A stretch of 23,380 nucleotides of DNA. Source: a virus. This document shows positions 7,673 through 13,109 of this stretch, piece after piece; position 1 is the first letter of the stretch, and every line of letters begins with the position of its first letter. A model generated the notes under the pieces. The model had not been told where the DNA came from. It ran no database searches and saw nothing but the letters and a program-made list of their open reading frames with translations. Both the position numbers and the translations under genes were made by a program. The stretch spans positions 1-23,380 of the IMG/VR virus record IMGVR_UViG_3300036828_000838; one strand, 5' to 3'.

Positions 7673-7717
7673 TTAGACTTATTTGATATTACGCAAAATG
7701 CGATGATCATAATAATG

Positions 7718-8251
7718 TCACAACTCGCCCCTCTTGAATAGTTCGCGTGCACAGCGGATCAACGCAGCACAGTCAGTGTTGGCGCGATGAGCGTCCGCGA
7801 ACCTTTCACCAAATAGGTGCTCGTGTAATGCGCTCAGGCTCAGCCGCCTTCCGGTAAGATGAACGGTCTGCTCCACACTACAGATGGTGCGCGGCCATTT
7901 GATCTCCAGCCCAATCCGCGAAGCCTCAATGTCCAGGCACTCGCAGTCGAAATGCGCATTGTGAGCTATGACAGCTGGGGCTTTCTCGATCATCTCGATA
8001 ATGATCGGAGCTATATCCTTGAAGCTTGGTTGTTTATCGACTGTGGCGTTGTCTATGCCTGTGATCTTTGTGATCTCTTCTGAAATAGGCTTAGCTGGCT
8101 TTATTAGGTGATGTAGATAGGCGATGCTGTTGTCGTTCGCCAGGTCAACCATCTCGGCGTAGATCTCAATAATTTCTGGCAACCAGCTATCTGCCATAGA
8201 GCGGTTAGCGACTAGCGCGGTAGTCTCAGTGTCAAGAATAAGGGCGATCAT
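7718..8251 (-). CDS. DnaQ-like 3'-5' exonuclease (DEDDh)
   Basis: 177 aa with all three exonuclease motifs. ExoI is ILDTETT (Asp7, Glu9), ExoII is AHNAHFD (Asp102), and ExoIIIe is HRANTD (His155, Asp160), which makes it DEDDh. The size is that of a bare epsilon catalytic domain without the alpha-binding tail of cellular DnaQ. It immediately precedes dnaE in the operon, so it most likely proofreads for the phage polymerase. A processing RNase/DNase role is the alternative. Confidence 0.92.
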   Translation of the reverse strand: MIALILDTETTALVANRSMADSWLPEIIEIYAEMVDLANDNSIAYLHHLIKPAKPISEEITKITGIDNATVDKQPSFKDIAPIIIEMIEKAPAVIAHNAHFDCECLDIEASRIGLEIKWPRTICSVEQTVHLTGRRLSLSALHEHLFGERFADAHRANTDCAALIRCARELFKRGEL

Positions 8252-8274
8252 ATCGCGTCCGCATCGCCGAACTG

Positions 8275-8294
8275 CTCTCGCTGTTGTCCGAGTA
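8275..8294 (-). repeat. Truncated hairpin element (tail and linker only)
   Basis: Tail GCGAGAG and linker ACAACA are intact, but the hairpin is replaced by unrelated sequence after TCC. It sits between the dnaQ-like gene and the 71-aa gene, in the usual orientation. It reads as a decayed copy. Confidence 0.7.
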
Positions 8295-8296
8295 TT

Positions 8297-8512
8297 TTAT
8301 ATAATGTAGCGCCATTCGACCATGTGAACAATTGGACCGCTGATGATCTCGACTATTCTTAGATGCGCATTCCATTGTGCTCGCGCAATAGGACCGCCAA
8401 CGCGCTCGCGCACTTCAACTACAGTGTCGTCTTGCGGAAATCTACTCATATCTTTCCATTCATCAAGTATGAAATCTTCCGCCTTTAGCTCATGGACTAT
8501 TTTCTTCATCAT
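8297..8512 (-). CDS. 71-aa hypothetical protein
   Basis: Starts MMKKIVHELKAEDFILDEWK. GAGGAGGT precedes the ATG by 8 nt. The upstream TTG in frame is closer to the site and is not preferred. It overlaps the 51-aa gene by 23 nt. The fold looks like a small beta-rich domain (VVEVRERVGGPIARAQWNAH). Not recognised. Confidence 0.65.
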   Translation of the reverse strand: MMKKIVHELKAEDFILDEWKDMSRFPQDDTVVEVRERVGGPIARAQWNAHLRIVEIISGPIVHMVEWRYII

Positions 8513-8645
8513 CAAAGTCTACCTCCTCAATCTCATCAAGAACATCTTTCAAATTCTTGATGTTTTCCCAGAATGTCATCCACGCTCCGCGACCAACTGT
8601 ACTGGGACGTGGTAGCGTAACGCCGTCGAAAACTATCTCATCCAT
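8490..8645 (-). CDS. 51-aa hypothetical protein
   Basis: The start at 8645 (MDEIVFDGVTLPRPSTVGRG) gives an 8-nt overlap with the preceding gene (ATGGATGA). A longer frame from 8741 would overlap that gene by about 100 nt and has no ribosome binding site. The C-terminus is strongly acidic (DEIEEVDFDDEENSP) and also encodes the ribosome binding site of the next gene. Function unknown. Confidence 0.55.
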   Translation of the reverse strand: MDEIVFDGVTLPRPSTVGRGAWMTFWENIKNLKDVLDEIEEVDFDDEENSP

Positions 8646-8955
8646 TTGGATCTCGATTAACGATGTCAGCTCTCGCACCATCTCGCACTGCAAGCATTGC
8701 AAGATATACGATTGCGTCGTGGAGAGAGTCATTGTGGCCATGTTCCCATTGTACCGCGTATCTGGTCAATTTGACTAGCTCCAAAGCCAGCAAAAGGAAA
8801 CGGGCATAATCCTCCGCGATCCTTAGGGTGATACCGTCTGGAAATAGCGCAGCCAGCATCTTCGCTAACCGCTCGTGGTTGTCGCGGTAGGTTGCGGCGC
8901 GTTCTAAGTGGAGCGCTGCGGCCTCACGCAATACGCTTTCTACGTCAGCGCCCAT
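8638..8955 (-). CDS. DUF6378-like phage protein
   Basis: 105 aa, helical. The order 'R..TYRDN.E', then 'ALELVKLTRYAVQWEHGHND', then 'SLHDAIVYLAML', resembles the common phage family annotated DUF6378 (R..YG / K..R / H.DS..D..gY). CAGGAAACGAA is a reasonable ribosome binding site. It overlaps the upstream gene by 16 nt. The family's biochemical role is not known to me. The assignment rests on motif order by eye. Confidence 0.6.
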   Translation of the reverse strand: MGADVESVLREAAALHLERAATYRDNHERLAKMLAALFPDGITLRIAEDYARFLLLALELVKLTRYAVQWEHGHNDSLHDAIVYLAMLAVRDGARADIVNRDPNG

Positions 8956-9449
8956 TTCGTTTCCTGCTGTTTGACGAAATGTAGACGGCGGATGAATTTA
9001 AGGTAGTTGCCTGGACCTAGCCGATAAATGCGGTAGTGGTAGCGGCGACGGTAGCCGATGCTGATTGGATCGGTTAGAAACTTTGAAGTGTGAGATGCGG
9101 TCACCGTCTCCTGTACCAGCGGCCAGGAAACCTCTGGAAAATCTTCATCGTCATTGAGATGTGCCCCAATGTGACTGAGAAATGGCGAGTTTGAATTATA
9201 ATTTTCGTTGGTCTGGTGCCAGTGCGGTCCGCTGATATAGCGAATGATCTCTAGCTCCATACCTAAATCATAGGCAAATTGCAGCTCCGCGATATTGATA
9301 TCGTGCTTCACTGTACCGTTGAGCAAGACGCGAGAGGTAGCGGTTACAGTATCCTTGATCCAACGGTCATCCGCAATTTTAAGATCTTGCTTTAGCTTCT
9401 CGGCGTTCCTGTCGGTGGCGCAATAGTAGCTTACTTGATCGATGCGCAT
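8940..9449 (-). CDS. 169-aa hypothetical protein, possibly VOC-fold
   Basis: GGGGGACC precedes the ATG, which follows the SDR gene's TAA directly. The middle and C-terminal parts read like a beta-rich domain: SPFLSHIGAHLNDDEDFP, then VQETVTASHTSKFLTD, then YHYRIYRLGPGNYLKFIRRL. The SHIGAH...D and HTS..., K-F-I pattern is reminiscent of vicinal-oxygen-chelate (glyoxalase-like) folds or a phage family of that shape. I cannot assign a reaction. Confidence 0.6.
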   Translation of the reverse strand: MRIDQVSYYCATDRNAEKLKQDLKIADDRWIKDTVTATSRVLLNGTVKHDINIAELQFAYDLGMELEIIRYISGPHWHQTNENYNSNSPFLSHIGAHLNDDEDFPEVSWPLVQETVTASHTSKFLTDPISIGYRRRYHYRIYRLGPGNYLKFIRRLHFVKQQETKWALT

Positions 9450-10130
9450 TTATGGTCCCCCATATTGGATATCGCAACCGGCTAGGTATTTGTGTCGCTG
9501 TTTACTCGATAATAAAAAAGCGATGAACTCTGCCAACGTGTCTGGATCCGTTTCTTCGCCCGCTGGTAACGCGTCAAGTTGATACTTGCTCGCTTGCTCT
9601 GCTGTCCAGCCGCGTAGCTCCATCACCCGCTTCTCGATATAGCTCGACATGAACGTACCGCTGAGCTTATTGGGTGAGACAGAGAACACAGTTATGTTGT
9701 GGGTCTTGATCAGCTCGCGTGCAAGCTGTTTGGTCACCATCAGCGCCGCAGCCTTGGAGGCGTTGTAGGCAAGCGAGGCGGTCATCGGAATGCGGCTAGC
9801 GTTAGAGACTATGTTGAGCACCGTTCCACCGCGTAGCTTGGGGAGTAGCAGCTTGGTTATTAGGAAGATACTCCTGGCATTGACATCCATTACATTGTCC
9901 CAAGCTTGCTCTGTCAAATTCGGAAGATAATCGATGAAGTTGACGCCAGCGCAGTTGATCACTATGTCAATAAGCTCTGGTAGCTTATCCGCTGCCTTTT
10001 CGATAGAATCAAAACTAGCTACATCAACGTTCGGTTTTGACCATTCAAATATTTCATGGTCCTCTTTCATAACCTTGACAATGGCTCTGCCAAGCCCTGA
10101 GGTAGTTCCAGTTATAACAATCTGGCTCAT
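9450..10130 (-). CDS. Short-chain dehydrogenase/reductase (SDR)
   Basis: 226 aa Rossmann oxidoreductase. The dinucleotide motif is TGTTSGLG (7-14), the structural motif NCAG (59-62), active-site Asn84, Ser109 in NIVSNAS, and Y122-x-x-x-K126 (YNASK). All catalytic residues are present, so it should reduce or oxidise a carbonyl/hydroxyl with NAD(P)(H). The substrate is unknown. It sits between a HAD phosphatase and a hypothetical gene in the thyX cluster, which hints at nucleotide or small-molecule metabolism, though that is inference. SDR genes are uncommon in phages. Confidence 0.9.
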   Translation of the reverse strand: MSQIVITGTTSGLGRAIVKVMKEDHEIFEWSKPNVDVASFDSIEKAADKLPELIDIVINCAGVNFIDYLPNLTEQAWDNVMDVNARSIFLITKLLLPKLRGGTVLNIVSNASRIPMTASLAYNASKAAALMVTKQLARELIKTHNITVFSVSPNKLSGTFMSSYIEKRVMELRGWTAEQASKYQLDALPAGEETDPDTLAEFIAFLLSSKQRHKYLAGCDIQYGGP

Positions 10131-10153
10131 GTGTACAGCTCACGGTTTCATGT

Positions 10154-10567
10154 TCACCATGGCAGCTCGACAGTAAAGAAGCCCAACGCGCGATACGCCG
10201 CACGAACGTCCGCCCGGTCGTCAAAGGCCAATACCTTTTGGTCTTTGCTACACAAATGATAGGTCTCGGCCAAGGCTGCCTTTAAAGCTGGCGAAGGGCG
10301 AAAGTCATCGTTAGGCCGCATGATCATTTCTGGGATCTTGATCCAGTGCCGGATTAGCCATTTGTTAGTTAAGCCACGCCAACGCTCCGGTCGCGTTGTG
10401 ATACAGACGATGCGGATACCCTCAGATAGCTCATTGAGCAGCTCGACCATGGCCTTGTTAGGTTGGTCGTCTTTGCTGGCGGCGTGATACTCCTCCCAGT
10501 TGCCCTTCAGATTATCGCGCCAGCTGGACTGCGCGAGCGTACCGTCAATATCTGTGATGATGATCAT
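10154..10567 (-). CDS. HAD-superfamily phosphatase (polynucleotide kinase 3'-phosphatase-like)
   Basis: 137 aa. Motif I is DIDGT (Asp6 nucleophile, Asp8), motif II is ITTRPE (Thr57/58), and motif IV is FDDRADV (Asp116/117). The size and the DIDGTLA...TTRPE...FDDR.DV pattern fit the small phage HAD phosphatases related to the T4 PseT phosphatase domain, or nucleotidases. The start overlaps the upstream stop by ATGA. No kinase domain is present. It could act on nucleic-acid ends or on nucleotides. Confidence 0.85.
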   Translation of the reverse strand: MIIITDIDGTLAQSSWRDNLKGNWEEYHAASKDDQPNKAMVELLNELSEGIRIVCITTRPERWRGLTNKWLIRHWIKIPEMIMRPNDDFRPSPALKAALAETYHLCSKDQKVLAFDDRADVRAAYRALGFFTVELPW

Positions 10568-10782
10568 GGTTCAGTGCTTATGGTAAACTTGACTTTCTGG
10601 TTGATCTCCAGATCTGGCTTTTCCATCGAGATCCAGATGCTATCTAGCATCCCGTCCAGCAGCACATACCATCCCATATTTTCATACTCGTTGTGGATCT
10701 CGCCATCCTTGGCCTTGATTGAGCGGAGCAGCTTACTCTTTTGCTCCAGCTTAACTACGCGTGTGTGAAAGACGTATTGCAT
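10564..10782 (-). CDS. 72-aa hypothetical protein
   Basis: ATG at 10782 (MQYVFHTRVVKLEQKSKLLR) overlaps the thyX stop by one base (TAATG), indicating reinitiation coupling. The longer frame uses a TTG inside thyX and is not preferred. Likely a small beta-barrel (WYVLLDGMLDSIWISMEKPD). The family is unknown. Confidence 0.65.
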   Translation of the reverse strand: MQYVFHTRVVKLEQKSKLLRSIKAKDGEIHNEYENMGWYVLLDGMLDSIWISMEKPDLEINQKVKFTISTEP

Positions 10783-11534
10783 TACCCCCAAGTCGCCTTC
10801 AGCCTATCTACGTCCTTGAGCGCATCGTTGATCTCCGGAGCGTCCACCGGACTGCGGTTGCCTAATGCGTCGCGCAATAGCTTGTCCAGGTGTGGCGTCT
10901 CCGTCCGCGGCGGACTAAGGAAGATATCGGTCCAAGGATGTACCGCCAACACCTCCACCTTCATAGCTCTTACAACCTTAGAATATTCGTCTTGAGCCCG
11001 CGGGTTGTCGCGCTTACCGCACAGATCCGCGAACGCTCTCAAGTTGAAGCTAGCTACGATGTTAGTCAGGATGTTGGTTGGCAAAAGACCGCGCGCGTCC
11101 TGCGCCGGAACACTAGCCTTGCGCAGCTCCTTGTAGCTCTCCGCGATCACTCCCATCGTCAGCTCCCACAGCTTATCCTTACCGGCCGCTTTGACAGTGT
11201 CTGGAACCAGAGTATCAAAAATACTCATATCCGCTACCCGCATAGCTTGTTGCGCGAAGCTAGCGTGGCGTGATCTAACAAATTGATGAGTAAAGGCCCG
11301 CGTCACGCCTGTGATCTGCCAAGTATAGCTAATGAACTCCCACGATGAGCGGATGGTTCGCGAGATAGCCTCTAGCTCGCGATCAATCTCGGTCTTGGGC
11401 ATAACCTCAATGATGGAGCGCAGGACGCTGCCCTGCGTTAGCCGGGTAGACTTGGCGTAGATCAATAGCCGCGCGGCGTAGTCGGATGGACTTTTGGTTC
11501 CTGCGCCTGTGTAATCTATGAGCTGAACCTTCAT
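10782..11534 (-). CDS. thyX: ThyX-like flavin-dependent thymidylate synthase with altered signature
   Basis: 250 aa from MKVQLIDYTG, the family's canonical start. A GTG further upstream lies inside the previous gene and is rejected. ThyX methylates dUMP to dTMP using CH2-THF, FAD and NADPH. The signature RHR-x7-S appears here as R87-S-R-x7-A97 (RSRHASFAQQAMR), so the His and the active-site Ser are both replaced. The C-terminal NLRAFADLCGKRDNPRAQDE block is well kept. Either the enzyme tolerates the change or its reaction has drifted. It is coupled by TAATG to a 12-aa ORF upstream and to a 72-aa gene downstream. Confidence 0.85.
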   Translation of the reverse strand: MKVQLIDYTGAGTKSPSDYAARLLIYAKSTRLTQGSVLRSIIEVMPKTEIDRELEAISRTIRSSWEFISYTWQITGVTRAFTHQFVRSRHASFAQQAMRVADMSIFDTLVPDTVKAAGKDKLWELTMGVIAESYKELRKASVPAQDARGLLPTNILTNIVASFNLRAFADLCGKRDNPRAQDEYSKVVRAMKVEVLAVHPWTDIFLSPPRTETPHLDKLLRDALGNRSPVDAPEINDALKDVDRLKATWG

Positions 11535-11572
11535 TACACAGGGACGCCACCGGCTCGGGGTGTTTTTCTCAT
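11534..11572 (-). CDS. 12-aa coupling ORF before thyX
   Basis: ATG at 11572 overlaps the upstream TGA (TTATGA). The ORF reads MRKTPRAGGVPV and ends in TAATG, where thyX starts. GAGAGAG precedes it. thyX itself has no clear Shine-Dalgarno, so this mini-ORF probably delivers ribosomes to thyX. It may have no function as a peptide. Confidence 0.4.
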   Translation of the reverse strand: MRKTPRAGGVPV

Positions 11573-11796
11573 AACTCTCTCTCCATTTGTTGTAGTAACT
11601 CAGTCCATTTAGTGACGACACGACGAGCAGCGTTGATAATCTCCTCAGTTATTGGACCTGAGTAGGGGGTGCATTCGCGCCGTTTCCTTGTACGTGTACG
11701 TTCACTCTGGCTACCCTCAAAATGGAAATTGATTTTCCAGCGGATTGATGGTATCGTGAGGATTAAAGTCTTGATCGATCCACCAATATGCGCCAT
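11569..11796 (-). CDS. Hypothetical protein upstream of thyX, start uncertain
   Basis: The C-terminal part (PITEEIINAARRVVTKWTEL then LQQMEREL) looks like a real helical protein, and its TGA overlaps the next ATG. The only ATG in frame (11796) lies 80 nt inside the preceding gene, so either a long overlap or a non-AUG start near 11710 is used. The region 11640-11720 is basic (ERTRTRKRRE). No family is recognised. Confidence 0.5.
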   Translation of the reverse strand: MAHIGGSIKTLILTIPSIRWKINFHFEGSQSERTRTRKRRECTPYSGPITEEIINAARRVVTKWTELLQQMEREL

Positions 11797-12142
11797 ACTG
11801 GCCTTGATGTGTTGGTGTATGTTGTAGCCGTCGCCAAACGTTCTGTGAGGTTTCCTGCGTCACAAAAGACCCATCTGGATTTGCCAATCGAACATAGGTC
11901 TGTATCACTCTTCCATCCTGCTCCGCAGCTAAGGCATCGCTCAAGGCTTTGGCATTCAGCGCCCAATGGCTTCTTTCGTTCTTACGCTGAATGTTAATCA
12001 GGCTTTCTTTGGAGAACAAGTTGTGGGCGATGTGATTAGGATACCAGCCGCGTTCCTTATTCTGGCCCGTCCATTCCCAAAGCTTTTTATCGAGAATGGT
12101 TAAGTCGGTTCGCTTATTCGACATTCTTCCCGTCATATTCAT
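11717..12142 (-). CDS. 141-aa hypothetical protein
   Basis: Starts MNMTGRMSNKRTDLTILDKK, with AGGAG 7 nt upstream of ATG. Tryptophan/tyrosine-rich (WEWTGQNKERGWYPNHIAHN; GAYWWIDQDFNP). Looks like a folded domain, perhaps a winged-helix or nucleic-acid-binding unit, but no family is recognised. It is the first gene downstream of the six-copy hairpin array (12205-12530), whose transcript would form its leader. Confidence 0.65.
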   Translation of the reverse strand: MNMTGRMSNKRTDLTILDKKLWEWTGQNKERGWYPNHIAHNLFSKESLINIQRKNERSHWALNAKALSDALAAEQDGRVIQTYVRLANPDGSFVTQETSQNVWRRLQHTPTHQGQYGAYWWIDQDFNPHDTINPLENQFPF

Positions 12143-12204
12143 AGAACAGCTCCTTTGTGAGTGTGTGGTGTTAGGTCATGTGTAGTCTTCGGCGGTGTCG
12201 TTCC

Positions 12205-12530
12205 CTCTCGCTTTTGTCCCGGCGAGCCGGGTAGTTTCATCTCACCTCTCGCTTTTGTCCCGGCGAGCCGGGTAGTTTCATCTTTTGACCTAGCGCTTGC
12301 CTACGCGATCCTCTCGCTGTTGTCCCGGCGAGCCGGGTAGTTTCATCTCACTCACGCTTTACGCACCAGCTCTCTCGGCCCTCTCTCGCTGTTGTCCCGG
12401 CGAGCCGGGTAGTTTCATCTTCGTGCCGGCCCTGGCTCTCGCTTTTGTCCCGGCGAGCCGGGTAGTTTCATCGTGTGCCGCGAGCTCCCTCGTTTCTCTC
12501 GCTGTTGTCCCGGCGAGCCGGGTAGTTTCA
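12205..12530 (-). repeat. Near-tandem array of six 35-37-nt hairpin elements
   Basis: Copies start (as + strand CTCTCGC) at 12205, 12246, 12311, 12383, 12436 and 12496. Each except the last is 37 nt: the core hairpin, linker and tail plus the 5' extension GATGAAACTA. Intervening sequences are 4, 28, 35, 16 and 23 nt, all different. The array sits between the 65-aa and 141-aa genes and is read in their direction. It resembles a CRISPR or ToxI repeat array in look, but spacing is irregular. The rest of 12143-12539 holds no gene. Confidence 0.92.
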
Positions 12531-12539
12531 AAGCTCAGG

Positions 12540-12737
12540 TTAGCCCATCATCTCCTTTACTTCAAGAAACTCGATTTGATCTCTCAGTCGCGACGCTTCA
12601 ACATGATGCAGCCACACCTGATCCTTTGCGCAGCGCTGATTTAGAGCCCGCACTTGAGATACTCTTACCCTGCTCCAGCCGATGAAGCGCCAGTGAACTT
12701 CATAGCTGATTGGGCCCTGATCAGATAATGCTTTCAT
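12540..12737 (-). CDS. 65-aa basic hypothetical protein
   Basis: Reads MKALSDQGPISYEVHWRFIG ... LRDQIEFLEVKEMMG. Basic in the middle and amphipathic at the C-terminus, plausible as a small nucleic-acid-binding protein. GGGGACGA is a modest ribosome binding site. It ends 10 nt before the six-copy array. No family recognised. Confidence 0.5.
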   Translation of the reverse strand: MKALSDQGPISYEVHWRFIGWSRVRVSQVRALNQRCAKDQVWLHHVEASRLRDQIEFLEVKEMMG

Positions 12738-12764
12738 GTGTCATCGTCCCCACATTCACTGATG

Positions 12765-12842
12765 CTCGGCGAGCCGGGAAATGCGGCTGGCCCTCATCAT
12801 CTGGATGGGGCGCTGCTCTCGCTGTTGTCCCGGCGAGCCGGG
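12765..12842 (-). repeat. Half element (12765-12778) and full element (12816-12842)
   Basis: The full copy is consensus. The half copy keeps only the hairpin (one stem mismatch) and lacks linker and tail. Both lie in the leader of the 65-aa gene, after the stop of the 87-aa gene. Confidence 0.85.
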
Positions 12843-12845
12843 TAA

Positions 12846-13109
12846 TTAGGTGGTCTCCTCTCCACCAACAATCCTGGCCTCCAACAGTATCAGCCTTCCA
12901 GCAGCCAAACGTTGCGTTAAGCGTTGCCGCGCTGCGCCCTGCAACACTCGCCCCGCGCCCAGCATTACATTGCAATTTTTTGCTTCGGCCGCGCCAGTCG
13001 TTATAGCGTCGAAAGCGGCCTCAGCCATCTCGACTGATCGATTGAGCAAATCCATCTCACTCTTGATCGTGGGATGGATCAATGCGACTTGGCTCTTGGA
13101 TATTGTCAT
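12846..13109 (-). CDS. 87-aa helical hypothetical protein
   Basis: MTISKSQVALIHPTIKSEMD then LLNRSVEMAEAAFDAI and an Ala/Arg-rich C-terminus. Its ATG overlaps the TGA of the TnpB/Cas12-like gene (ATGA), and its GGGAGAGG ribosome binding site lies within that gene's last codons, right behind a hairpin element. Expression is therefore linked to the TnpB-like gene, so it is a candidate partner. Function unknown. Confidence 0.6.
   Translation of the reverse strand: MTISKSQVALIHPTIKSEMDLLNRSVEMAEAAFDAITTGAAEAKNCNVMLGAGRVLQGAARQRLTQRLAAGRLILLEARIVGGEETT

Noticed and set aside
8490-8741. Longer version of the 51-aa gene
   Set aside because: It would overlap the DUF6378-like gene by about 100 nt with no ribosome binding site. 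The start at 8645 gives an 8-nt overlap and fits the operon style.
10782-11621. Longer thyX starting at a GTG (11621)
   Set aside because: The added 29 residues are out-of-frame translation of the upstream gene. The canonical ThyX start MKVQLIDYTG is at 11534.
12186-12201. Possible guide match between the sequence near the element at 12205 and 728-743 / 924-939
   Set aside because: Only 12 contiguous bases match (TCTTCGGCGGTG), and the match does not abut the element. Such lengths are expected by chance among many comparisons.
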